Positions 22,601 to 32,387 of a DNA stretch of 64,000 nt are shown one piece after another. Each line of letters begins with the position of its first letter. Positions within the stretch are counted from its first letter, which is position 1. The position numbers and the translations under genes are program-made. The DNA comes from Sphaerosporella brunnea (lineage: Eukaryota > Ascomycota > Pezizomycetes > Pezizales > Pyronemataceae): positions 124,001-188,000 of the forward strand of contig VXIS01000010.1 in NCBI GenBank assembly GCA_008704415.1, given 5' to 3'. The notes below the pieces were generated by a model. It searched no databases. It was not told where the DNA came from and saw only the letters and a list, made by a program, of their open reading frames with translations.

Positions 22601-23239
22601 GACAGCGAGGCTTGGGTTAGGTCCAGCGTCAACGAGTTACGAATTGGCGTCGCCACATGCAAATCACGTGTAGCCGCAAGTGATTCCCAGTGAAGCAAAC
22701 GTCGTCCCAGCTCAAGTAGCAACCGCATTTGAACTGTCCGTTTTCCGGCCATTCATCCACCACGGCAAATGCCAGCCTGCCTGGCTATCGTTTCAAACCA
22801 AAAAGCACCCGCTGCTTACTGATATATCCTCGGCTCAACGTGTCACCGTGTCGGGCTTTTAAATCCTGCTGTCATCGACACGGACGCGATGTCCCTGATG
22901 CCGTAGGCTGTGGGCTGTGTTCCGCGCCCACACGCCTACACGCGCCAACCTCGCGAGTTGCAAGATCAATCTTTCGCCAAAACGGCGTGAAACCTTGAAC
23001 GGAGATGAGGGGTAGAACGCTCGCGGTGTTTCGGGCCAGGGCATAATGACACCGACGCGCTTGTGATGGAGCAATGTTGCGACGACATGTACGTCCTGCT
23101 CCACGGGGTTGCGGCGCATGCAAGCGACCTTTTTCTCCGCAGCCAACACCGACCCAGAAATCCTATCAAACCTACTTCCCGACAGAGTTGAATGTTCTGC
23201 TCAACTCGCATCCTTGGTGTGCGGGAGCACCCGCTCCAC
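19686..23239. other. no gene recognised
   Basis: Many frames under 110 codons, none with motifs. An antisense-looking 163-codon frame at 22261-22752 (-) is Arg/Ser/Leu-rich and was not accepted. Confidence 0.3.
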
Positions 23240-23978
23240 GAACATCGATCGGGTCCATAGGTAACGAAGAGGATTTCCTGCTCAAGGAAAGGAAAGTTCC
23301 CAAGCCGCTGGATCGAGCGGTTTTTGCCCCGCATTGGGGAGGATATTGCAAACACCGAGCGCCGCACCCGTGAGCAAGCGCAAGCTGAGGCTACCGAGCA
23401 TGAGACCGCTGAAGTACGCAATACAATCGACGGCAACAAAGCGAAGACATTCCCGCGGTTTGATCTGGGGAACGGTGGATGCCATGGTGAGGGCGCCCGC
23501 GAACGTACTTGTGCCATGGACCTGGCAGCGTGATCGTGTGGGCAGTGCTAGTGAAACGGGGCTGGGACTTGTATCGATACGCCGGCCATCAAGAACCTCA
23601 AGAGCGCTTTGCTCCTTCCACGGTGACCGGGGAGGCGGCTGTAGCGTGCTTCGATTTAGGGTGGAGCGGCCACACGTACTCTTCTGTGAGAGAATGGCAA
23701 AGCCAACAGGCTGAAACTAAGGAAGCGACTGCTTGGCTTCGTCGCAGATTGCGAAGAACTCGGCGAACGAGGGTTTCTCCCGGGTTGCATTTGCCTATCG
23801 CGTTGACGGTCTTCTCCTGATGCGCATGCCAGGCAGTGAAGTGGACGTACAGCGTTCCGAGGAAACGAGGAAGATCAACAACACCCACGTGGCGGCACCC
23901 AATGCTTTCCGCAGCACCGGGACCGTCTCCACCACGAACGCGCACAATGCCGCCATGCAATTCTTCTTGAATACCTAA
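23240..23978 (+). pseudogene. decayed gene, several frameshifts
   Basis: Protein-like segments succeed each other in different plus frames: NEEDFLLKERKVPKPLDRAV (23262-23321), GEDIANTERRTREQAQAEAT (about 23336-23395), then KRGWDLYRYAGHQEPQERFA (about 23550-23610), and finally RVAFAYRVDGLLLMRMPGSE...NTHVAAPN ending in TAA at 23976. Order and spacing are consistent with one gene carrying three or more frame changes or introns. No family recognised. Confidence 0.35.
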
Positions 23979-25021
23979 AGGATCCCCGAAGTCCGTGTCG
24001 TCATCGCAACGGTATCACGCAAGCCAAAGGCTCTCGTGCCTTTGCAGGCGCAGTTGCACAGGCAGCGTGCCGACCGAGCGCAGGGGAATGGTCCCTTACG
24101 CAGATCTGGGTGTTGTCAATCCGTGCGGCTGATGGTTGGTTGAACACACGGTTCTCCCTCTGATTTTCCTACCGACGAACTAGCGGAGAAGGACTCACGA
24201 TTCGGGAAGCGCGGAATGGTTCGGGAGGGTGAGGGACCGGTGAAGCGGGCTGGGGATAGGAAGAGGGGCAGCAGGAGATGTTTTCGGTGTCGCGGTGTGG
24301 CCGCGGGCACGGGTTGGAGACGATTGGCGGTGAGAAGGGTTCCGCGGAGGTATACGGTGTACATAGAGCGACAGTCTCTGATTTACGCGACGCATACAGA
24401 AGGTTTGGATAAAGATAGTTACTCATTCCGATGCGCTGCCTACGTCCTCTTTCATACCCTTCCGTTGGAAACCGATTCCCGTGCCTTCCGTCGACTTTTC
24501 TTTTGTCGGCCCTGTTGCCCTTGCTACCTGTTCTTCAATGGCACCTGCACAAACAAGCTACCAGTTCTGTGCGAGTAATAGATCGGGGGTATATACGACG
24601 GCTCTGGGTCGAACCGAGAATCAACGCCGCTTTATGGGTACGCAACAAGTAGTTTCTTCATCTGAGCACTGAAGCGCAGGGGCTAGCGTAGGACTGAGCG
24701 ATCGGCCCGCGTTGCTTGCGCATTCTCCGTGCCAATTGGGACTTCCGAATCACCGATTGCGCGCAGCCAGGGTTATCGAATTTCTGAAGCCTGGACGAGT
24801 GACGCGCCAGGTTACATAACCATGTCCTGCTGAACGAGAAATGAAAAACGTATTCTCTGGCGCAGTTTCAGTCCATCAGCCATTTTCCCGCACGCGCGGG
24901 TTCTTTACTACTCTTCGCTGATCGGACGGTTCGTTGGCTGGGTAATCAGGGGCGTCGCAAACCAAAACTACAAAATTGCCTCAAATTGAACAACCACCTG
25001 CAAAACCGCGTAGTGCTGTGC
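23979..25021. other. no gene recognised
   Basis: Short frames only. Confidence 0.35.
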
Positions 25022-25320
25022 ACGGGGCGACGGGCCGGGGCGCGGGCGGGCCGGGGGCGGCGGGGTGATCGAGGTTGGGCGGGGTGTATCGGGGTGCGAC
25101 CGGGAAGCTCAGGGCGGCGGCGAGGTGGCACTGATATATGTGAGGCAATGATGGCCGGTACATTCCCGTCCGATTGGCACACAAGATGTTCGTCTGACGG
25201 TGGAGTTCAGGAACACGGCGTACACCCGGCATTATGTAACATACGGGTGGCCGGGTCAGTGACGGGGTGGCCGGGTTGTCGACGGGGCGGCCGGGGGGGG
25301 GGGCGGGGAGGATCGGGGTC
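25022..25320. repeat. G-rich, quadruplex-prone tract
   Basis: Two blocks (25022-25125 and 25245-25320) carry many runs of three or more G on the plus strand, including a run of 11 G near 25289. A C run near 25920 and GGGGTGATCGAGG-type motifs follow the same bias. Confidence 0.6.
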
Positions 25321-26379
25321 CGTTGAGGCGGTCGCCGCGCCGTGGTCCGTCAGAGCGCTCCGACCCGTGCACAGCACTAGCACCGCATTGCCGCAACCAC
25401 CTGTCATGTCATCTTCTCTCGGGAGATCACCACAAAAGGGGAGGCTGCACTGAGACGTGGTGGGGATGCAAAGATGCAAACCAGCAGCGGACGTTGCGCA
25501 CCAAGGGTAGTTGAAGCGTAGGCTCACAGGGATCCAGAGAATTCAAGCTTTCAGCAACGGTACACACCTGCAAATGATTCCCGGTGCCGGTTGGAATGGA
25601 ATCTGTGCTGCCACCGCCATCTGCCGTAGACTGCAGTCCTGACTAGACCGCATGCCGCAGTTCTCACTCCAGTGCGACCGCAACTATCGAGTCCGATCCA
25701 TCCTCGGGACCCAAGCATCGGACAAGACCGCAGGTGACTACGGTCACGAGCGGACCAGCTCGAGCACGAGCCCGCTCGAGTCCATGTATTGTTGCGCTCG
25801 GGTCCGCTCAATGGAAAAATGGTTGAGCTCGGGTCGGACTAGAGTCATTCGAGCTTTCTAGATAGCACAAAGTTTCGCCGCCACGCCGCCGGTACCCTCA
25901 GGGTGACTCCCCGTCCTACGACCACCCTCTCCCCCCCCCCCCACCCCTCCCAGCTCCAAAACCCGAGCTTCACCTGGGCAACCTCACGGATGTCGGTCAA
26001 CCAACAGCCAGCGCTCAGCGCACGTACGGAAGAAGATTCGATGAGAGCTTTGAACAAAGAGCTCAGTGGACGTCGGGGTAAGGAGCTGCCTGCATTTCTC
26101 ACTGCTTTTGACCTCTCTCTAATGGCTCGGGATACATTGCACGCTGCCGCTGGGGCGCGGACTCTCGCTGGACAGCTGTAAGACAATATTTCGTGACGAG
26201 GATGCAGGGACCGCTCGCAGACACCCCGCAACAGAGGCGGCAACGGAGGATCGCCCCGGAACGGATGCTGATACTGAAACTAAAGCTGAATATGAGCCAT
26301 CGCTCAAGCGACGCAAAAAGAAGGCGGCACCAAGTGCGGATAATAAGATGCCGATGCAACAGGTGACATAATCACCAAA

Positions 26380-26611
26380 AAGCGGAACCGTCTTCTCGAA
26401 GAATCGAGTAGCATTGTTCTACTGCTCATGCATTGGTTGAAGCAGACGGCCCTGGAGAAAATGGGCATATGTGAAGGCGGAGAAAGGACTAGCGCCGACC
26501 GGTCAAATTATAAGGACCGCTCAGAGGGGCCATGATGCAGTGGAGGGCGTTGAACCGGACATCGAAGCTGCGCTGAACTCCTCATCGGGCCTATCAGAAT
26601 TATCCGACTGA
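26380..26611 (+). pseudogene. hAT transposase C-terminal tail remnant
   Basis: After a CAG at 26358-26360 the sequence encodes GDIITKKRNRLLEESSSIVL, almost identical to hAT element 1 (DIITKKRNRLLEESSSTLLL), then a degraded acidic tail to TGA at 26609. Just upstream (26041-26180) is a helical piece (MRALNKELSGRRGKELPAFL) that may be N-terminal transposase. The middle of the protein is missing. Confidence 0.6.
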
Positions 26612-26772
26612 TGTGCGCACTTTATACTGTCATAGATAATTTACATTGTCCTGCAACAGCTCCCGCGTACGTCAAAATGCCATTTTATATGGCGGACTCG
26701 AGCTTTAGCTCGAGTTCATGCTGCTCTGACTCGGGCTCACGAGTCGAGCGTGAAAATCTCACTAGCCGACTC

Positions 26773-26913
26773 TGTTGAGACAGAGAGTATAACTCTCTGG
26801 TGGATGCGAGTATGAACTAGTGATATACTAGTGCTCGTTTCTGCCTCTTAAGGGAGCCGCAACTCGCACTTAGCTCTGTACCTTCAATATATCTCTTCCA
26901 CCGATCGTCAATA
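26773..26913 (+). repeat. copia 1 left LTR
   Basis: 141 bp. Compared with the right LTR it lacks about 28 bp near the 3' end (the part containing GTGTCCACTGCGTGAAA). The terminal dinucleotide is TA rather than CA. Confidence 0.85.
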
Positions 26914-26936
26914 GGTTATGGGCCCGGCGCCACGAC
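26914..26936 (+). promoter_or_regulatory. primer binding site, initiator tRNA-Met anticodon arm
   Basis: GGTTATGGGCCCGGCGCCAC directly after the LTR is complementary to the anticodon stem-loop region of initiator tRNA-Met (…GCGCCGGGCCCATAACC), not to a tRNA 3' end. This is the half-tRNA priming mode known for Drosophila copia and yeast Ty5. Copia 2 has the same site with one change (47516). Confidence 0.75.
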
Positions 26937-27021
26937 ACCGATAAGAGTCAACCACAAGAAGTGATATCATCAAAGGTCGATACACGTGCTGCTACGACGC
27001 GACAGCGCAGCGGAAACCCTG

Positions 27022-27509
27022 AGTTGTGGGGGTCAAGACAACTGAAGCTTGAGAGCCGCTTACGAAAAGCAGGGAAGTGACTATAAGCCTACTGCAAACC
27101 CTGAAGTTGTGGGGTCAAGACAACTGAAGGTCGAGAAACGCGCCGTTTGAGAAGCGACAACGAACGTCGAGAGACGCGCATTTCGATACGCGACGACGAA
27201 GGTCGACACAAGCGACGTTACAGACGCGCGGATCCGGAGCTGTGGGAATTGACGGCTGGAGGTTGACGAATCCTTTGCGGACGGTGCATAGCGAAAAGGA
27301 TTGGCTCAACAAAACCCTGAAGTTGTGGGGGTTAAGACAACTGGAGCTTGAAGGATCGCCTGCATATATGAGAGCGCAATCTCAGCTCACCGGAACCCTG
27401 AAGTTGTGGGGGTTAAGGCAACTGGAGCTTGGGAGATTGTTCGACGGATCAGACGAGAAGCGATCTTAGCTCACCAACGAAAAGCCTGAGTTGTGAGATC
27501 AAGACAACT
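27022..27509 (+). repeat. leader hairpin array of copia 1
   Basis: Five units pair AGTTGT with ACAACT (one GCAACT, G-U wobble) around a 9-10 nt loop of the form GGGGGTTAAG: 27022-27043, 27105-27125, 27321-27342, 27402-27423 and 27489-27509. A sixth, weaker unit lies beyond the insertion near 42150-42175. Each sits in a longer shared context (CCCTGAAG...CTGGAGCTTG). Possible roles are packaging or dimerisation; none is demonstrated. Confidence 0.7.
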
Positions 27510-27944
27510 GAAGATTGGAGAGCCGCTTGCGAAGAGAAAGAAGCGACTATCCCCTGCAGTGTCAATAGTGCTAGATAGGACTACACAGGCTAAAAGGGGA
27601 GCTACCGAGATTAGTGCGTGCATGTCAGTCACTCGTTCAACCTCATCGGTGAGTGACCGTAGGTGAGCGACGCCCGCTCAAGTTGCCACCGCCCCCATCC
27701 CACCCCCGTTCAACCATTCACCACGTCTCCCACCCCCGACCGGCTACCCGCCGTATTATTCCGCGGCGCTCGTGTTCTGCTGCGTCACCGACCAGTACGA
27801 GCCCGCTGCCTCAGGCTGCTGGCCGAAATTCTCACAGTCCATGACCTCTACTGGGTGCAGTTTTGATACTCTCGAACCTTTCCACAGCTGGATGCACACA
27901 TGTCACTGAATCGCCCATTTTTGGTGTAGCCACCCACCGCTACT

Positions 27945-28436
27945 ATGCCACCAGTCTTGCGGCCGCGAAAGCGCAAGGCAGAAGGTCCACCGGTAGCAGA
28001 AGGTCCACCTGCGGCAGAGAATAAGACGACGCTTAGTAGAAGAGTGGGAATATGCAATTGTGGGCAGCCAATCATTGTTGCCCAAGAAAACATAGCCACG
28101 CTAAGGTTGAGGGTATTTGGTAGTTGCACTTGTAGTTTTGTCATTTTCGAGGCTGTGCAGGATAAGGAAAAGAGTACCCAGGCCTGGAAGCAGATCAAGC
28201 GGGCCTTTGGATCCGGACCGCAAGCAATCAAAAATATTATAACTACGGATGCTAAGAGAGCGATGAGGCAAGAGCCTGGGAGGCGACAGGAGAGGCAAGG
28301 AACGTTGGAGGAAAGGCAGAGAAGGCTCGAAGACAGTGTGTGCGGTGTAGATTTGACAGGCGAAAAGCAGGGGAGAAAGACAACAAGGTGGTCTTGTAAA
28401 TACTGCCAGCTATATTTCTGTCCAGCGTGCTTTTAA
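27945..28436 (+). CDS. intact 163-aa protein with piggyBac-type cysteine domain
   Basis: ATG 27945 to TAA, uninterrupted. Residues 1-30 are basic and Pro/Ala-rich with a duplicated EGPP(V/A)AE motif. Residues 35-65 contain CNCG and CTC. Residues 70-130 are helical and charged. The C-terminus reads CGVDLTG...TTRWSCKYCQLYFCPACF, matching the C-terminal cysteine-rich domain of the piggyBac transposase at 62.7 kb (CVRCRFN...SWCCRYYKLLFCVGCF). In piggyBac this domain binds the inverted ends. The DDE catalytic core is wholly absent, so the product could bind ends but not cut them. It may be a deletion product or a regulator. Confidence 0.65.
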   Translation: MPPVLRPRKRKAEGPPVAEGPPAAENKTTLSRRVGICNCGQPIIVAQENIATLRLRVFGSCTCSFVIFEAVQDKEKSTQAWKQIKRAFGSGPQAIKNIITTDAKRAMRQEPGRRQERQGTLEERQRRLEDSVCGVDLTGEKQGRKTTRWSCKYCQLYFCPACF

Positions 28437-28771
28437 CGGCAAATCATTTATTTTTTTTTTGGTATTTTTTTGTTCCTTTCAAACGGGTGCGTGTTGCAGG
28501 CTTCCCGGGCGTAGGAAGGCCGGGCGCACAGTCCATCCCCAACGACAACCACACGCATCGCGCTTGAAAACGCCAAGCCGATACGTGTCTCCCTCTCATT
28601 GGATAGAAACCCCGATCGCCAGAAAAACTTTTGCTTCACGCCTCCGGGCGCAACAACAGACGGGCCCCGCCGCCGCGTCGCACGGCCGAAATGTCGGATC
28701 TGACTACCGCACCTCCACTGGAGGACCCATCCGATCCGATCGTGTCGTCCTAAACGACCGACACAAACAAA

Positions 28772-30842
28772 GTGGACGACATGGAGGTTGTCCTTCAGGG
28801 TGCCTCTCAGTGGTCCGAACCCGTCTTGACCCCGACTCCGGCGCTGAGTGCCATCCCCATCGTCACGACTCCTGCCGAGCCCCAGACCAGCCCTGCTGCT
28901 CCAGACCCGACCCCACCAACTCCGGGCGCACTAGGTGCGCCACGCATGACTCGCGCCATGACGCGCGGCCTGAAAGATCACACCCCCAAGCCGACAACGG
29001 ACTCGATCTTTTCAAGCACCCCCACCACGTTCGGCAGTCCACCTGCCCAACCCAAGAAACGGCGATTCGAAGAAGCGCCCAGCTACGTCAGATTGGTGGA
29101 CTCCACCATCCGCGACACCATCAGGGAGGCCCTAACTGGCCACCTGAACCAACTGAGCTCTGACTTCGAGGCGCACGCAAACCGCGTACTCCAAATGATC
29201 GCCGACATCACCGGGCCGCTCGTCGCGAAGGTGGAGGAACTAGAACGCGTGGTCGCAGCACAGCAACGGCCAACCGTACAAGCAACGTCTCAGGGTACGG
29301 TCAGCCCTCAAAGGCACAAGCCCCCTGCCTCCAAACACAGGGCAGCTTTACTCCGGCTCTACTTACGGCACCACAACCGGGCGCATCCATGGAGTGGGTG
29401 ACTGAAGAGGAGGAGGCAGAAATCATGAACAGGACCGAAGAAGAGCACGCCGTGGAGCTCCAACTGCTAGCACAGCTAGTCCGACCAAGGAAGGAAGAGT
29501 CCCTCGCAGCGTCCCAGCACGCACTCCCCAAGACTGACAACCAAGATCACCAGACGGAGCAGGATAGGCCCCTGAAGATCCTGCAACGTTCAGCCACGGC
29601 TGCAGCAAAGGCCAATCGTGCAAACAACGCAACTAACCCCACCAAGACAAAGGAACGCAAGGCGGGCCCTGCATCGAAACCAAGCACCTTCAATGCGGCA
29701 GACAAACCAAGCAAGGCCGACATCTCTAGGGCGGATGGGTCCTGGACAGCGGTCGTCAAGAGGAAGGCCCACAGGGCCCCCAAAACAACAGTTTCCCTCG
29801 CCACTGGCACTCCGATCACCGCTCTTAAACCAGCCGAGAAAGACGTCCCTGACAGAGCACGGACGATCATCCTAGCCCGCGAGGAAGGTGCTTCGTAGCA
29901 CCCCGTCAACAACAGCTATGGCTCCAACCTGGTTGGAGCCATCAACGACGCGCTGGCCGCAAAACGAGCTCCCGGCTTCATCCGTCTGGCCAAGATAACC
30001 CAGAATCGGAAAGGCACAGTCACCGCCCTGTCATACCCCTCGGCAACTGCTGTACAGGTTTGCACCTTCAGCGACACCATCCTAGCTGCGGCAAGACAAC
30101 TGGACTCGGCCATAGTGGCTGTAAGCCCGAATGAGGAATGGACAAGAATAAAACTCCACGGCGTAGACACTCAACGCTACATCGGCAAGCTCGACACGCT
30201 CAAGCGGGACCTGATGACCAATAATGATGGCCTGGACATCCCAATGAAGATCCGCTGGCTGGTCCCTGAGACTCTAGTCCAACAACGCACCAGAGACGGC
30301 AACATACGGGCCTCCTCTGTCACCTTCGCCGTTAAAGACCGCGGCACCTCTATGTACGCCATCCGAAAGGGTCTGCTTCTCGCAGGACGCTGCCTGAAGG
30401 TAGAATCATACCTGAAAGCAGGTCCTGATGCCTTTTGCGATCACTGCTCGGGCTGGGGCCACCTGTCGCTTAACTGTGGCCATAGGAGGATACAAGCCCC
30501 ACCCAAGTGCGCGCACTGCAGCGGTTCGCACCTTACCGCCACCCACAAGTGCAACATCACCGGCTGCGCCGAGTGCAACAAGAAGACAGGCCGCATCTGC
30601 AAGCACTCCGCTTCAACGCTCGAATGCCCCAACTGCATGGGGAAACATTCCGCAAAAAGCGACACGTGCCCTAAAAAGAAGGAGGCGGTTAGAAAGGCTA
30701 GAGGAAAATCGAACCCCGCAGAATCGGCTACCGTCACTCAGGCTACAGGAGCGAACGCCACCCCGGTCGGGGCGATTAAGGACACCCCAGACCAACGGTC
30801 CGAAGCCGGGGCCATGCTTAGAGACCCCTGCCGGCCACGTCT
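28772..30842 (+). pseudogene. LINE ORF1 (Gag-like, zinc-knuckle protein)
   Basis: The candidate start lies near 28772-28790 (ATG in the frame MDDMEVVLQG). The N-terminal part is Pro/Thr-rich, followed by a helical segment (RDTIREALTGHLNQLSSDFE). A frameshift near 29345 moves the frame to EWVTEEEEAEIMNRTEEE, and TAG at 29896 interrupts it (CAG by a C-to-T change). The C-terminal third has a Gag-like fold region and three Cys/His motifs: CDHCSGWGHLSLNC, CAHCSGSHLTATHKC, and CPNCMGKHSAKSDTC. The frame runs straight into the gypsy LTR at 30843. RNA-binding/RNP function is expected from family. Confidence 0.75.
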
Positions 30843-31123
30843 TGTCACGGCTCAAGGTTAAGGGGTGGCTCGGCGCTAGGGTTAGGGTGTCACGTGACGC
30901 GCGGTCACGTGACGGGAAAGCATAAATAGCGAGGTTTCACTTGTTTTTGTTTCTTTTCTTCTGCTCTTCTTTACAGAACGTCTTGTATACTAGCGAACCT
31001 AGTAACCTTGAACCACCTTGTCTTGTCTCGTCTTCTTCTGCCTCTTGTCCTTGTCCTCCTGCCTCCGGTCCTTGCCTCGAAAGCTACGTACCTTGGACGT
31101 TTCCTCGCGCCTGTCCCGTTACA
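30843..31123 (+). repeat. gypsy A left LTR with promoter elements
   Basis: It holds CTAGGGTTAGGG (30876-30887), two GTCACGTGAC palindromes (30889-30898, 30904-30913), a TATA-like CATAAATA (30921-30928), and a pyrimidine-rich stretch leading to ACAGAACGT (30973-30981), the inferred transcript start and self-primer. Confidence 0.85.
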
Positions 31124-31125
31124 GT

Positions 31126-31134
31126 ACGTTCTGT
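31126..31134 (+). promoter_or_regulatory. predicted self-primer binding site
   Basis: ACGTTCTGT, two bases after the LTR, is the exact complement of ACAGAACGT at 30973-30981 within the LTR, about 45 nt after the TATA box. Tf1/sushi elements prime reverse transcription by folding the 5' end of their mRNA onto the primer site, and no tRNA complement is evident here. Gypsy B keeps both sequences. Confidence 0.65.
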
Positions 31135-31188
31135 CGAACTATCTCCAACCTACGTAGCTCCCGCTCCTGCTCCCGACCTCGACACACC

Positions 31189-32346
31189 ATGCCGATATAC
31201 AAAGCTATCTCCGACGACCTCTGGGCACGCCTAGTGGCTGCCAGCGCTCTCACTGATCTTGAAAACAACGACCCTCTCGACTATATCCACAGAATCTGCA
31301 CCGAAGTCCTCAGCACCCCTGACTATACACCTGCACCCACGGACGACAACCTTACCTTGGCCGAAGAAACCGCTCGAGCTGACGCTGCCGAGCAAGAACT
31401 GGTCCGTCAACGAGAAATCATCACCCGCCTCCTGGGCCAGCCGGCACCGGAGAACCATGGAGCACGAGGTGACAAGCTCCCGGACGCGCCTATGTTCGAC
31501 GGCACCCGCGATAAGCTTCGATCGTTTGTCGCCCAGCTCCGTCTCAACCTGTTCGCAGACACCACACGTTTCCCAACCCCCCAGCTACGGTTGTCCTATG
31601 CCATCAACCGATGCGAAGGCCGTGCCATGGAAGAACTCCTCCCCTACATTCGCGATAATGGCACGATTACAGGACTCGACGATGTTGAAGACGTCATCAG
31701 CGTCCTCCAGACTGCCTTCGGTGACCCGGACTGCGCCGCCACAGCTCGTCACAAGCTCCAAACCCTTTGACAAGGCAACAAGGAATTCTCGCTATACTAC
31801 GCCGAGTTCTCCAGGCTGGTCTCAGATTTGGATTGGGATCAACGTGCCACCATGGATGCCCTCCGGCATGGACTCTCAATCAAAATCCTCGAGAAGCTCA
31901 TCGGCACCCCGAATCCCACCAACCTTAACGACTTTGTCAACCTGTGCCAACGTCTCGACTCCCAAATCCGTGCCGTTGAGCACCTCCGCAAACTCCGGTC
32001 TAGCACTTCGTCTTCAGCCCCCCGCAACGCCAGTCACCATCCGGTCACTACTCCACAACAACCCCGCACGCCTCAAGGAACCTTCGCCTCCACTTCGGCC
32101 CCCCAGCCTCAACCTGACACTACGCAGCCCGTCCCTACACCCATGGACATTTCCGCCAATCGCCGCAAGATCACACCCCAGGAACGAGCTGCCCGGCTTG
32201 CCGAGGGTCGCTGTCTCTACTGCGGCGGCCACGGGCACTTGGCTGCGACCTGCCTCAATAAGCCGGCCCACCTCCGAACCGCCGCCACCACTACGACTAC
32301 CACGCTCACTCCCCTTCCGACCGACAACCAGTCGGGAAACGTCTAG
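31189..32346 (+). pseudogene. gag: gypsy A gag
   Basis: ATG 31189 (MPIYKAISDDLWARLVAASA). A helical N-terminus (EETARADAAEQELVRQREII) precedes the retrotransposon Gag domain (FDGTRDKLRSFVAQLRL ... DDVEDVISVLQTAFGDPD). TGA at 31768-31770 interrupts LQTL-QGNKEF, where CGA would be expected. The frame then continues through DWDQRATMDALRHGLS to a single zinc knuckle CLYCGGHGHLAATC and stops at TAG 32344. Gypsy B carries the same internal TGA. Confidence 0.85.
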
Positions 32347-32387
32347 ACCAGCCGTACATTGATGGCTATGCTGCTGGTCACCCCATC
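32334..32387 (+). promoter_or_regulatory. -1 ribosomal frameshift signal between gag and pol
   Basis: The heptamer G GGA AAC (32334-32340) is in the gag frame, four bases before the gag stop. A 5-nt spacer follows, then a 7-bp stem GACCAGC/GCTGGTC (32346-32352 with 32373-32379). Loop bases GATGG (32361-32365) can pair with CCATC (32383-32387), giving a possible pseudoknot. A -1 slip leads straight into the pol frame (GKRLDQPY...). The same heptamer and stem are in gypsy B. Confidence 0.75.

Noticed and set aside
25735..25742. 8-bp target duplication for hAT element 4
   Set aside because: The octamers outside the two diverged ends do not match, so none is claimed.
30876..30887. Telomeric TTAGGG repeat
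   Set aside because: Only two units, present inside each gypsy LTR, so it is part of the element and not a telomere or internal telomeric site.
31259..32362. 367-codon Ser/Pro/Thr-rich ORF overlapping gypsy A gag
   Set aside because: It is an out-of-frame shadow of gag; its twin appears at the same place in gypsy B, and gag has the recognisable domains.
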